Below are positions 8,855 to 25,129 of a DNA stretch of 55,062 nucleotides, one piece after another. The notes under the pieces are model-generated. The model searched no databases and had not been told where the DNA came from. It saw nothing but the letters and a program-made list of their open reading frames with translations. The DNA lies in contig JALFSI010000029.1 in assembly GCA_022779365.1 (NCBI GenBank), forward strand, positions 1 through 55,062, given 5' to 3'. The DNA is from CAG-170 sp022779365 (lineage in GTDB: Bacteria; Bacillota; Clostridia; Oscillospirales; Oscillospiraceae). Position 1 is the first letter of the stretch, and the number at the start of each line of letters is the position of its first letter. The position numbers and the translations under genes are program-made.

Positions 8855-10510
8855 TTGGCAGAAAAACTGAAAATTATACCCCTTGGCGGTCTCAACGAGA
8901 TCGGCAAGAACATGACCGTCCTGGAATACGGAAAGGACATCATCATCATCGACTGCGGGCTTGGCTTCCCGGAGGATGATATGTACGGCGTGGATCTGGT
9001 CATCGCGGATGTGTCGTATCTGGTGAAGAACCAGCAGAAGATCCGTGGGATGTTCCTCACGCACGGGCATGAAGACCACATCGGCGGCATTCCCTACGCC
9101 ATGCAGGAGTTCAAGTGCCCCATCCATGCAACGCGCCTGACGGCGGGCATCGTGAACCTCAAGCTGGAGGAGCACCATCTGGAAAAGTCCGTCAAGCTCT
9201 ACACGCACGAGGCGGGCGAGGTCGTGAAGGCGGGCTGCTTTACGGTGGAGTTCATCCATGTGAACCACTCCATCGCCGACGCGGTCGCGTTCGCGATCAA
9301 AACGCCGGTCGGCACGGTGATCTTTACCGGCGACTTCAAGATCGACTCCGCGTCGGAGGACGGCATGATCGACCTGACGCGCTTTGGCGAGCTGGGTCGT
9401 GAGGGCGTGCTGGCGCTGCTGTGCGACTCGACGAATGTGGAGCGCCCGGGCTTTACACCGTCGGAGCGTGTCGTCGCCGACAGCTTTGACCGGCAGTTTG
9501 CCGGCTGCAACCAGCGCATCATCGTCACGACGTTCGCCTCCAACGCCTTCCGCCTGCAAAGCCTGCTGACGGTGGCGCACAAATACGGGCGCAAGGTCGC
9601 CGTGACCGGGCGCAGCATGGAAAATATCCTTAAGGTCTCCACAGAGCTGGGGTATCTGAAGATCCCGAACGGCACGCTGGTGGACATCAACGCCATCAAG
9701 TCGCTGCCGAAGAACAAGATCGTCATCGTTTCCACCGGCTCGCAGGGCGAGAATATGTCGGCGCTGTACCGCATGGCGTTCTCGGGTCACCGGCAGGTCG
9801 AGATCCAGGCGGGCGACCGCGTCATTATCTCCGCCTCTGCCATCCCCGGCAACGAAAAGGCGGTCAGCCGCATCGTCAACGAGCTCTACCGCAAGGGCGC
9901 GGAGGTCATCTGCGACAAGTTCGCAGAGCTGCACGTCTCCGGGCACGCCTGCCGCGAGGAGCTCAAGATCATCCACGCGCTCACAAAGCCGCGCTTCTTT
10001 ATCCCGGTGCACGGCGAGCAGCGCCATTTGCAGGCGCACTCCAAGCTGGCGCAGAGCATGGGCATGAGCCCGAAGGATATTTTCATCAGCGACATCGGCA
10101 AGGTGCTGGAGCTGACGAAGGCGACGTGCAAATGGGGCGGCACCGTGCCCGCGGGCAAGGTGCTCGTGGACGGCACGGGCGTGGGCGACGTGGGCAGCGT
10201 CGTGCTGCGCGACCGCAAGCATCTGGCGCAGGACGGCATGATCGTCGTGGTCGTGAATATCTCGTCGGAGGACGGCAGCGTCATCACAGGACCGGACATT
10301 ATCACACGCGGGTTCGTGTATGTAAAGGAATCGGAGGACCTCATGGACGCGCTGCGCTCCGTCGCCGCGCACGCCATCGACCGCAGCCGCTCCGGCGGAC
10401 GCAGCGACTGGGGCGTTTTGAAGGCAAACATCAAAAACGACCTCTCGGGCTACCTCTTCAAGACTACGAAGCGTAACCCGATGATTTTGCCGGTTATCAT
10501 GGAGATTTGA
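8855..10510 (+). CDS. rnj: Ribonuclease J
   Basis: 551 aa from a TTG at 8855, preceded by GAAAGGTGAT at good spacing. A longer open frame to 8483 runs through the structured leader and is not credible. The protein starts MAEKLKIIPLGG and has the metallo-beta-lactamase metal motif HGHEDH (70-75), GDFKID, the beta-CASP motif STGSQGE and late HVSGHA and PVHGE histidines. RNase J is both a 5'-3' exonuclease and an endonuclease central to mRNA decay and rRNA maturation in Firmicutes. The sequence cannot separate J1 from J2. It stands alone before sigA. Confidence 0.96.
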   Translation: MAEKLKIIPLGGLNEIGKNMTVLEYGKDIIIIDCGLGFPEDDMYGVDLVIADVSYLVKNQQKIRGMFLTHGHEDHIGGIPYAMQEFKCPIHATRLTAGIVNLKLEEHHLEKSVKLYTHEAGEVVKAGCFTVEFIHVNHSIADAVAFAIKTPVGTVIFTGDFKIDSASEDGMIDLTRFGELGREGVLALLCDSTNVERPGFTPSERVVADSFDRQFAGCNQRIIVTTFASNAFRLQSLLTVAHKYGRKVAVTGRSMENILKVSTELGYLKIPNGTLVDINAIKSLPKNKIVIVSTGSQGENMSALYRMAFSGHRQVEIQAGDRVIISASAIPGNEKAVSRIVNELYRKGAEVICDKFAELHVSGHACREELKIIHALTKPRFFIPVHGEQRHLQAHSKLAQSMGMSPKDIFISDIGKVLELTKATCKWGGTVPAGKVLVDGTGVGDVGSVVLRDRKHLAQDGMIVVVVNISSEDGSVITGPDIITRGFVYVKESEDLMDALRSVAAHAIDRSRSGGRSDWGVLKANIKNDLSGYLFKTTKRNPMILPVIMEI

Positions 10511-10571
10511 CCCGCAGAAAGCGGATCAAAAAGAGAAAATAGATATATTCTGATATTTTTTGTGAAAAGTC

Positions 10572-10601
10572 TTGCAAAAATGTCGGCTTCGGGTGTATAA
10601 T
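10572..10601 (+). promoter_or_regulatory. Promoter of sigA
   Basis: TTGCAA (10572-10577), an 18-base spacer and TATAAT (10596-10601), about 60 bases before the sigA start codon. Confidence 0.7.
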
Positions 10602-10659
10602 CAATCGTTGCGCGGCATAGACTGCGCAGGATGATACACGGATGAGGATGAGCTGAGAG

Positions 10660-11805
10660 ATGGCAAATGCAAAAAATGCGCAGCCGGCGGAAAACGACGC
10701 GATGGAGCGTGTTTCCGCGCTGATCGCAAAAGCGAAGCGCGAGGGAACGATCCAGGCATCGGAGCTGACGGCTGAGCTGGAAAAGCTGGATCTGCCGGTC
10801 GAGAAGATCGAGCAGATCTACGATACGTTCGACGCGCTGGGCATCCCGGTCGTCGGTGCGGAGCTGGATCTGGAGATGTCCGATGATTCGCTGGCGATGG
10901 ATATGGACCCAGTTGATCTGCATGAAGCGGGCGAAGAGGAAGAGCTGGTCGATCCGCTGGAGCTGGCGGCAGAGTATAATCTGGACGACCCGGTGCGGAT
11001 GTACCTCAAGGAGATCGGTCAGGTGCGCCTGCTGTCCGCCGACGAGGAGATCGAGCTGGCGCGCCGCGTCGCCGAGGGTGACAAGGCGGCCAAGGACAAG
11101 CTGACGGAGGCGAATCTGCGCCTGGTCGTATCCATTGCGAAAAAATACTCCGGGCGCGGTCTGCACATTCTGGACCTGATCCAGGAGGGCAACACGGGTC
11201 TGATCCGCGCGGTCGATAAGTTCGACTATACAAAGGGAAACAAATTCTCTACATATGCCACCTGGTGGATCCGGCAGGCGATCACACGCGCCATCGCCGA
11301 TCAGGCGCGGACCATCCGCGTGCCGGTGCATATGGTGGAGGTCATCAACAAAGCCACCCGCTGCAACCGCAAGCTCGTGCAGGAGCTCGGGCGCGAGCCG
11401 TCGCTGGAGGAGATCGCGGCGGAGCTGAATCTGCCGATCGAAAAGATTATCGAGGCAAACCGCACGGCGGCGGATACGCTGTCGCTGGATATGCCCGTGG
11501 GCGATGAAGAGGATACGACCATCGGCTCGTTCGTGGAGGATGACAACACGCCGTCGCCCGCCGACGCAACGTCCAACACGCTGCTTGCCGAGGCGCTGAC
11601 TGAAATTCTCAGTACGCTGACCGACCGCGAGGCGGACGTGCTGCGGATGCGGTTCGGTATGTTTGACGGCAGAACGCATACGCTCGAGGAGGTCGGGCAG
11701 ATCTTCGGCGTGACGCGCGAGCGCATCCGCCAGATCGAAAACAAGGCGATCCGCAAGCTGCGCCATCCGTCGCGTGCAAAAAAGATCAAGGACTTTTATT
11801 GCTAA
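10660..11805 (+). CDS. sigA: Primary sigma factor SigA (RpoD)
   Basis: 381 aa. An N-terminal region 1.1-like segment and an acidic linker lead to region 1.2 (DDPVRMYLKEIGQV), region 2 with ANLRLVVSIAKKY and the -10 reading helix FSTYATWWIRQAI, region 3 and the region 4 helix-turn-helix with TLEEVGQIFGVTRERIRQIE. It directs RNA polymerase to housekeeping promoters. Length and domain order match Gram-positive SigA. It has its own promoter and a strong terminator, so it forms a single-gene unit. The usual dnaG neighbour is absent; RNase J precedes it instead. Confidence 0.97.
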   Translation: MANAKNAQPAENDAMERVSALIAKAKREGTIQASELTAELEKLDLPVEKIEQIYDTFDALGIPVVGAELDLEMSDDSLAMDMDPVDLHEAGEEEELVDPLELAAEYNLDDPVRMYLKEIGQVRLLSADEEIELARRVAEGDKAAKDKLTEANLRLVVSIAKKYSGRGLHILDLIQEGNTGLIRAVDKFDYTKGNKFSTYATWWIRQAITRAIADQARTIRVPVHMVEVINKATRCNRKLVQELGREPSLEEIAAELNLPIEKIIEANRTAADTLSLDMPVGDEEDTTIGSFVEDDNTPSPADATSNTLLAEALTEILSTLTDREADVLRMRFGMFDGRTHTLEEVGQIFGVTRERIRQIENKAIRKLRHPSRAKKIKDFYC

Positions 11806-11813
11806 GTAAAAAA

Positions 11814-11845
11814 CGGCTGCACAGCCTTTTTGTGCAGCCGCTTTT
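11814..11845 (+). terminator. Rho-independent terminator of sigA
   Basis: A perfect 10-bp stem, CGGCTGCACA (11814-11823) and TGTGCAGCCG (11831-11840), followed by a T-rich tract. Confidence 0.88.
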
Positions 11846-11874
11846 GGTATTTTTCCGGGGAGGGGAGACTGTCT

Positions 11875-12378
11875 ATGAAACGAAAGCTCCGGGCGCTTCT
11901 GGCGCTGGTGCTGACCTTATTGCTGCTGTGCGGCTGCGCTGCGGGCGCGGCGGAGGCGGGGGAAAACACCTGCACCATCTCCATCTCCTGCGCGACGCTT
12001 TTGGACAAGACCGATGCGCTTGCGCCGGAAAAGGCGGAGCTTACCCCGCCGGACGGCTGGCTGCTGCCCGAAACGCAGGTGACATTCTCCGAGGGCGAGA
12101 GCGTGTTTGACGTTTTGCAGCGCGTCTGCCAGTCCAATAAGCTCCACATGGAATTTTCCAAAACGCCGGTGTACGACTCGGCGTATATCGAGGGCATCGG
12201 CAATCTCTATGAATTTGACGCCGGGGCGCTGTCCGGCTGGGTCTACAGCGTGAACGGCTGGTTTCCGAACTACGGATGCAGCCGGTATGAGCTGAAGGAC
12301 GGCGATGTGATTCTCTGGCAGTACACCTGCGACCTGGGGCAGGACGTCGGCGCGGAATTGGACGAAGTACAGACGTAA
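11875..12378 (+). CDS. DUF4430-type lipoprotein beside an ECF transporter
   Basis: 167 aa starting at the ATG at 11875 (GGGGAGG upstream). The signal peptide is MKRKLRALLALVLTLLLLCGC, split here from the lipobox LCGC, whose Cys at about residue 21 would be lipidated. The remainder has the DUF4430 pattern VTFSEGESVFDVLQRVC, then YIEGIGNLYEFD, GALSGWVYSVNGWF and GDVILWQYT. That domain is related to the C-terminal domain of transcobalamin-type proteins. It is therefore a plausible cell-surface binding partner for a corrinoid or similar ligand. The ecfT gene starts 12 bases downstream, so they are likely one operon. Confidence 0.82.
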   Translation: MKRKLRALLALVLTLLLLCGCAAGAAEAGENTCTISISCATLLDKTDALAPEKAELTPPDGWLLPETQVTFSEGESVFDVLQRVCQSNKLHMEFSKTPVYDSAYIEGIGNLYEFDAGALSGWVYSVNGWFPNYGCSRYELKDGDVILWQYTCDLGQDVGAELDEVQT

Positions 12379-12390
12379 AGGGGCAATAGT

Positions 12391-13281
12391 ATGGCGCGGC
12401 GCGACGCATTTGCGGGCTATCACCCGTGTGTGAACTTCATATTTTACGCGCTGGTGCTCGTGTTTTCCATGTGCCTGATGCACCCGGCGTATCTGCTGGC
12501 GTCGTTTTGCGGCGCGGCGGGCTATTGCGCGCGCGTGCAGGGGGGCGCGCGCGTGCGCAGGACGCTGCTGTACCTGCTGCCGATGATGCTGCTGGCGGCG
12601 ATCTTAAACCCGGCGTTCAATCATGAGGGCGTGACGATCCTTGCCTATCTGCCGTCCGGCAACCCGCTGACGCTGGAGTCACTCTATTACGGCGCGGCGG
12701 CGGCGGTGATGCTGGGGTGCGTGGTGCTGTGGTTCGTGAGCTTTAACGCCGTGATGACCTCGGATAAATTCGTCTACCTGTTCGGGCGCGTGATCCCGGC
12801 GCTCTCACTCGTGCTTTCGATGACGCTGCGCTTCGTGCCGCGCTTTGCGGCGCAGTACCGCCGCGTGCGGCAGGCGCAGAAGGCGCTGGGGCGCGGGGAA
12901 CGCGGCTTTTTTGGGCGCGTGCGCGCCTTTGCGGCGGTGGTGTCGGCAATGATAACCTGGAGTCTCGAAAACGCGCTGGACACGGCGGACTCCATGCGCT
13001 CGCGCGGCTACGGGCTGCCGGGGCGGACGAGCTTTTCCATCTACCGCTTTACGGACCGTGACCGTGCGGCGCTGCTGCTGATCTTGGGGCTGGGCTTTTT
13101 CGTGGCGGCGGGCTGGATCGGCGGGGGAATGGCGTTCCGCTACTATCCCGCCGTGCACGCGGGGGAAGTGACGGTATGGTCGGTGAGCTTTCTGTTTGCC
13201 TACGCGGCGCTGTGCCTGATGCCGCTGATCCTGGATTGGAGGGAGGACTTCGCGTGGCGTGCTATGAGATCTGCAAGCTGA
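12391..13281 (+). CDS. ECF transporter T component (EcfT/CbiQ family)
   Basis: 296 aa with about six hydrophobic segments. The cytoplasmic coupling region contains SMRSRGYGLPGRT, the Ala-Arg-Gly-type motif that contacts the ATPases in EcfT proteins. Conserved LSMTLRFVPRF precedes it. It is the transmembrane scaffold linking ATP hydrolysis to the substrate-binding S component. Its 3' end overlaps the GTG start of the ATPase gene by 28 bases, so the two are translationally coupled. Confidence 0.9.
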   Translation: MARRDAFAGYHPCVNFIFYALVLVFSMCLMHPAYLLASFCGAAGYCARVQGGARVRRTLLYLLPMMLLAAILNPAFNHEGVTILAYLPSGNPLTLESLYYGAAAAVMLGCVVLWFVSFNAVMTSDKFVYLFGRVIPALSLVLSMTLRFVPRFAAQYRRVRQAQKALGRGERGFFGRVRAFAAVVSAMITWSLENALDTADSMRSRGYGLPGRTSFSIYRFTDRDRAALLLILGLGFFVAAGWIGGGMAFRYYPAVHAGEVTVWSVSFLFAYAALCLMPLILDWREDFAWRAMRSAS

Positions 13282-15857
13282 CGTTTACATATCCGGGCGA
13301 AACAGCCCCCGCGCTGCGGGAGGTCTCGCTCACGGTGGCAGATGGGGAATTTCTGGTGCTCTGCGGCGCGTCCGGCAGCGGCAAATCGACGCTGCTGCGG
13401 CAGCTCAAGAGCGTGATCGCGCCGCACGGCGCGCGCAGCGGGGATATTATATTCGGCGGTGTGCCGCTGGAGCAGGTCGCGCGCGGCGAACAGGCGGGCG
13501 CGATCGGCTTTGTGCTGCAAGATCCCGAAAATCAGGTCGTGACCGACAAGGTCTGGCACGAGCTTGCCTTCGGGCTGGAATCACTGGGCTATGAAACGCC
13601 GGTCATCCGACGGCGCGTTGCCGAAATGGCGGCGTTTTTTGGGATTCAGGACTGGTTTTACAAGAATGTATCGGAGCTGTCCGGCGGACAGAAGCAGCTT
13701 TTGAGTTTGGCGTCCGTAATGGCGATGCAGCCACGCGTGCTGCTGCTCGACGAGCCGACGAGCCAGCTCGACCCCATCGCGGCGGCGGATTTTCTCGCCG
13801 TGCTGGGCAGGATCAACCGTGAGCTTGGCACAACGGTCATCCTGAGCGAGCACCGCCTGGAGGAGGCGCTGAGCTACGCCGGGCGCGCCGCCGTTCTGGA
13901 GGACGGGCGGCTGCTGTGCTGCGCCGCGCCGGGCGAGGTCGGCGCGCTGCTGCGGGAGCGCGGGAGCGGGATGTTTTACGCCATGCCCGCCGCCATGCGC
14001 ATCTGGGGCGCGACGGATTCCGATGGAATTTGCCCTGTCACGGTCTGCGAGGGGCGCGCGTGGTTGCATGAGTACGCGGCGAACCATAAGCTCGGCGAAC
14101 TTCCGCCGGAGCGCGTGCGCGCGCAGACTGAGCCGGTGCTCGCGGTGCATGAGGTGTGGTTTGCCTATGAACAGGACGCGCCGGAGGTGCTGCGCGGACT
14201 GACGATGACGGTCTGCCGGGGCGAGCATTATGCGCTGCTGGGCGCGAATGGCGCGGGAAAATCCACGACGCTGCGCGTGCTGGCGGGGCTTTTGAAGCCG
14301 CTGCGCGGCGAGGTCGCGGCGCATGGGCGCGTGGGGCTGCTGCCGCAAGACCCGCAGACACTGTTCGTCAAAAAGACCGTGCGCGAGGATCTGAGGGACG
14401 TCTGCCGCGACGAAGAGAGCCTTGCGCGCGCGGTGGCGCTGTGCCGCTTGGACGGGCTGCTGGACCGGCATCCCTACGATCTTTCCGGCGGCGAGCAGCA
14501 GCGCGCGGCGCTGGCGAAAATTTTGCTCTGCGTGCCGAATATTCTGCTGCTGGACGAGCCGACCAAGGGGCTGGACGCGGCGTTCAAGCGCCAGCTCGCG
14601 CAGATCCTGCGCGAGCTTCAGGTGGGCGGCGTGACGATCGTCACGGTCAGCCACGACGTGGAGTTCTGCGCCGAGTTTGCAGACCGCTGCGCGCTGTTTT
14701 TTGACGGCGGCATTACCGCCGAGGGAACGCCCCGGGCGTTTTTCTCCGGCAACTGCTTCTATACGACCGCCGCCGACCGCATCGCGCGGGAGCTGCTTCC
14801 CGGCGCGGTCACGGTGCGGGACGTTGCCGCCGCGTGCGGCGCGCCGCTGCCGGAGGCGGACGCGCTGCCGGACGATGTGCCGCCGCTGCCGCAGCCGCCG
14901 CAGGAGCGGGCGATGCAAAAGCTGCCGCTCTGGCGCAAGATTCTGGGCGCGGTCAGCGGCGCAGCCGCGCTGGGGCTGACGGTGCAGGCGCTGCGCGTGA
15001 GCGATCTGAGCGAACTGATTTCAGAAAACGGTTTGACACGCCCGGCAGGCAAACAGCTCATATTGTATGCAATTTTGATCGCCGCGATCTTTATCTGCGC
15101 GCTGTGCTTCAGCCGGGGCGGTGAGACGCGCGCGGCGCAGCCTGTGCTTAAAAAGCAGCGCCTTTCGGTGCGCACGCGCGTGTGCGCGGGGCTGATCCTG
15201 CTGCTCATCCCGCTGACGCTGTACTTCGGCATCCGCCGGCTCGGTGTGACAAATTATTATCTGATCTCTCTATTTGTGCTGCTGGAAGCGATGATCCCGT
15301 TTTTCCTCGTCTTTGAGGGGCGCAAGCCGCAGCCGCGGGAGCTGGTGCTCATCGCGGCGCTGTGTGCGCTGAATGTGGCGGGGCGCGCGGCGCTGTTCAT
15401 GCTGCCGGAGTTTAAGCCCGTCGTGGCGCTGACGATCCTCGCAGGCGTGGCATTCGGAGGTGAGACGGGCTTTCTTGTCGGCGCGCTGAGTATGCTTGCC
15501 TCGAACGTGCTGTTTTCGCAAGGACCGTGGACGCCGTTTCAGATGTTCGCGATGGGGCTCATCGGCTTCCTTGCCGGGGTGCTGGCGCGCTGCGGCGTGC
15601 TGCGGCGGTCGCGTCTGTCGCTGTGCCTGTTCGGTGTGATCGCATCGGTCGTGATCTACGGCGGTATCATGAACCCTGCTTCGGCGCTCATCTGGGCGCG
15701 GACGCTCGACTGGAAGCTGCTTTTGAGCTACTATCTTACGGGTCTGCCGGTCGATCTTATCCGCGCGGCGGCGACGTGGCTGTTTTTGTGGTTCGCCGGG
15801 CTGCCGGTGCTGGAAAAATTCGACCGCGTCAAACAAAAGTATGGACTTATGGAATAA
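13254..15857 (+). CDS. Single-chain ECF transporter: two ATPases fused to a membrane S-like domain
   Basis: 867 aa from the GTG at 13254 (GGAGGGAGGA upstream). ATPase 1 spans about 1-240 with Walker A CGASGSGKST, signature LSGGQKQLL and LLLDEPTSQLD. ATPase 2 spans about 290-500 with GANGAGKST, LSGGEQQRAAL and ILLLDEPTKGLD. The region from about 560 to 860 has roughly seven to eight hydrophobic segments and looks like an ECF substrate-binding (S) component of the corrinoid-type or a related family. In standard systems EcfA1, EcfA2 and S are separate proteins. Here all are in one chain, with only EcfT and the DUF4430 lipoprotein separate. The substrate is inferred, not shown. Confidence 0.87.
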   Translation: MACYEICKLTFTYPGETAPALREVSLTVADGEFLVLCGASGSGKSTLLRQLKSVIAPHGARSGDIIFGGVPLEQVARGEQAGAIGFVLQDPENQVVTDKVWHELAFGLESLGYETPVIRRRVAEMAAFFGIQDWFYKNVSELSGGQKQLLSLASVMAMQPRVLLLDEPTSQLDPIAAADFLAVLGRINRELGTTVILSEHRLEEALSYAGRAAVLEDGRLLCCAAPGEVGALLRERGSGMFYAMPAAMRIWGATDSDGICPVTVCEGRAWLHEYAANHKLGELPPERVRAQTEPVLAVHEVWFAYEQDAPEVLRGLTMTVCRGEHYALLGANGAGKSTTLRVLAGLLKPLRGEVAAHGRVGLLPQDPQTLFVKKTVREDLRDVCRDEESLARAVALCRLDGLLDRHPYDLSGGEQQRAALAKILLCVPNILLLDEPTKGLDAAFKRQLAQILRELQVGGVTIVTVSHDVEFCAEFADRCALFFDGGITAEGTPRAFFSGNCFYTTAADRIARELLPGAVTVRDVAAACGAPLPEADALPDDVPPLPQPPQERAMQKLPLWRKILGAVSGAAALGLTVQALRVSDLSELISENGLTRPAGKQLILYAILIAAIFICALCFSRGGETRAAQPVLKKQRLSVRTRVCAGLILLLIPLTLYFGIRRLGVTNYYLISLFVLLEAMIPFFLVFEGRKPQPRELVLIAALCALNVAGRAALFMLPEFKPVVALTILAGVAFGGETGFLVGALSMLASNVLFSQGPWTPFQMFAMGLIGFLAGVLARCGVLRRSRLSLCLFGVIASVVIYGGIMNPASALIWARTLDWKLLLSYYLTGLPVDLIRAAATWLFLWFAGLPVLEKFDRVKQKYGLME

Positions 15858-15863
15858 ACAAAC

Positions 15864-15896
15864 AATCGCCGCGATGCAATCAGCATCGCGGCGATT
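15864..15896 (+). terminator. Hairpin terminator after the ECF operon, first copy
   Basis: A 14-bp stem, 15864-15877 with 15883-15896, loop AATCA, begins 7 bases after the ECF stop codon. It lacks a long T-run here. The same 30 bases recur at 16130-16159 on the other side of the hairpin repeat, this time followed by six Ts. Confidence 0.6.
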
Positions 15897-15910
15897 CAGC
15901 TTGTCGAAAG

Positions 15911-16129
15911 AGCCTCGCAGAGTTTTGCGCCAGCAGGCACAAGAGTGATTATAAGCATTTTTGCCGGCGGCGTGTACGTCGGCAAAAATTCTACCCACGA
16001 AGCGGAGTGTAGAATTTTTGTGCTTGCACAAAAATTATGCGCGCAGCGCAGTGCACGCCTTTTCAAACGGAAACCCAGCGAAGCGGTTTTCGTTTGAGAG
16101 CGTTTCAAAAATACTTTTTTGAAACGCTC
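15911..16129. repeat. Dispersed hairpin-module repeat, copy 1
   Basis: It begins AGCCTCGCAGAGTTTTGCG. Successive palindromes follow: TTTTTGCCG/CGGCAAAAA around 15959-15989 with the conserved core GGCGTGTACGTCGG, ATTCTAC/GTGTAGAAT (about 15989-16017), TTTTTGTGC-TT-GCACAAAAA (about 16016-16035), CAAACGGAAA/TTTTCGTTTG (about 16065-16097) and GCGTTTCAAAAA/TTTTTTGAAACGC (about 16099-16127). The same head and core recur near 36.0, 49.4 and 51.5 kb, always in this orientation. No protein-coding frame is shared between copies. Confidence 0.85.
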
Positions 16130-16165
16130 AATCGCCGCGATGCAATCAGCATCGCGGCGTTTTTT
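16130..16165 (+). terminator. Hairpin terminator, second copy, upstream of rpoB
   Basis: Direct repeat of the 15864-15893 hairpin (30 identical bases), here followed by TTTTTT. The two copies bracket hairpin repeat copy 1, either as a long target duplication or as part of the inserted unit. Confidence 0.75.
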
Positions 16166-16251
16166 AGACTTCGTATCGGCAAAACGGTGAATTTTCATAA
16201 AACAGTTGCCCAAAAGCGTGCAATTTCGGCGAAAAAAACAAAATGAAAGAA

Positions 16252-16280
16252 TTGACAAGCAATTCTTTCCGTGATAAAAT
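16252..16280 (+). promoter_or_regulatory. Promoter of rpoBC
   Basis: TTGACA (16252-16257), a 17-base spacer and TAAAAT (16275-16280). Transcription would start near 16287, giving a leader of about 160 bases before rpoB. No ribosomal protein gene precedes it. Confidence 0.85.
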
Positions 16281-16448
16281 ATTGGTCCATAATGCCACAG
16301 CATGTGCCGCACGCACAGTGTCCTTTTTACAGGAATGATTATACCATCCCCGTGGCGAATATGCAAGCGGCATTTGGACAAGTTTTTACAACACATCCGG
16401 GCGTATCAAAAACACAGAACTCATACAGAAAGGCTGTGATGAAGCATA

Positions 16449-20150
<3,702 letters not shown>

Positions 20151-20165
20151 GGAGGTGGCAATACA

Positions 20166-24086
<3,921 letters not shown>

Positions 24087-24095
24087 AAACCAACA

Positions 24096-24128
24096 AAGGA
24101 CGGCACGGCGACCCCGTGCCGTCCTTTT
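24096..24128 (+). terminator. Rho-independent terminator of rpoBC
   Basis: A 13-bp stem, AAGGACGGCACGG (24096-24108) with CCGTGCCGTCCTT (24114-24126), running into Ts. Confidence 0.92.
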
Positions 24129-24172
24129 GCCGTTTCCCTGTGCAAAAAACGCGGAAAATTTGAAAATTATAC

Positions 24173-24201
24173 TTGAAAAGTCCCGCGCAATGTGCTACAA
24201 T
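24173..24201 (+). promoter_or_regulatory. Promoter of tRNA-Pro(GGG)
   Basis: TTGAAA (24173-24178), 17-base spacer, TACAAT (24196-24201) with an extended TG-C. Confidence 0.82.
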
Positions 24202-24230
24202 ACACAAGCTGCTTGAGAGCGGCGCTGTTT

Positions 24231-24307
24231 CCGGGTGTGGCGAAGTTTGGTATCGCGCTTGAATGGGGTTCAAGAGGCCGCTGGTTCGAATCCAGTCACT
24301 CGGACCA
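24231..24307 (+). tRNA. tRNA-Pro, anticodon GGG
   Basis: 77 bases. The acceptor stem CCGGGTG pairs with CACTCGG, the D stem is GCGA/TCGC and the anticodon stem is CTTGA/TCAAG with loop ATGGGGT. The anticodon GGG is at 24265-24267 and reads CCC/CCU. The T arm has GCTGG-TTCGAAT-CCAGT, and CCA is encoded. It has its own promoter and terminator. Confidence 0.96.
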
Positions 24308-24310
24308 TCA

Positions 24311-24350
24311 AAAATCGGTTGAAATCATACGATTTCAACCGATTTTCTTT
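24311..24350 (+). terminator. Terminator of tRNA-Pro(GGG)
   Basis: A 16-bp perfect stem (24311-24326 with 24331-24346, loop ATAC) followed by a T-rich tail. Confidence 0.9.
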
Positions 24351-24697
24351 ATATTCCGCATCGAAATAAATTCCACAAAATAGGAAAATTCTTATTTGCC
24401 CGGAATGAAACCTGAATGAGAAAATTTCTATGGTTATCTCCTAATCATTTCAAGGCATATTCTAAACATTTCTCTGTATCTTCTGATTTTTATAATTTTT
24501 TTGAAAATTTGTATGGCTGCACAATATTCTGTTTTCGGAATTGTGCACAATATATAAAATCTAAATCAGTCCGCCTGCGCGTGAAACGGGGCGAAAATTT
24601 TCCTGAGTATCCATAAATATCTTTGAAGGTTCAACTCGAGTTGAGATTTAACACAGACAAATAATTAAAAGTCCCAGCAATGCTTATAATCGTTCGA
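24351..24697. other. AT-rich stretch without a recognisable gene
   Basis: This stretch is much richer in A and T than its surroundings. The only open frame of any size (24416-24616, plus) has no convincing Shine-Dalgarno and no family resemblance. The base composition marks the start of the decayed segment between the tRNA and 25.9 kb, and suggests foreign or degraded DNA. Confidence 0.5.
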
Positions 24698-24934
24698 TTA
24701 CTTACAGAATTGGTCTGTCTTAACCAATCTCAAGTGTTGCAGGATCGGGTAGAGTTCCGCTTCTTGCGGCATAGCTGTGGGAAGCGAGATGCCGGGGCGT
24801 ATTTCCCAACACTCGGTATGCCAGAGCGTCTGATTCGACTCAATCATTTGCAGCGGGGAAAGCGACTCCAGCTCGACCTCCCAGTCTGCATCATAGGTCT
24901 CAAAATTACAACCAAAGTCCGGGTATCTAGTCAA
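24698..24934 (-). CDS. Short hypothetical frame, probably a gene remnant
   Basis: About 78 codons on the minus strand, containing WEVELESLSPLQMIESNQ and WHTECWEIRPGISLP. I do not recognise the family. The start is uncertain and it lies within a stretch of decayed genes, so it may be the 3' remnant of a longer gene. Low confidence that it is expressed. Confidence 0.25.
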   Translation of the reverse strand: MTRYPDFGCNFETYDADWEVELESLSPLQMIESNQTLWHTECWEIRPGISLPTAMPQEAELYPILQHLRLVKTDQFCK

Positions 24935-25129
24935 TAAAACTTTTTATCAATCATAACGATAACGCTTCTGGTTCGCTATATAAAAATCAGCAGAGTTGGG
25001 AGTCTATCGGTACGGCCAAAAGGGCTTCATTTACGCCAGAAATGGAGTCCTGATGTGTTATATGGGAGATTGGACGCAGATACGATCGTTTGGCATGATA
25101 AAGCGAATCAAGTTTCGTGAGGACAGCAT

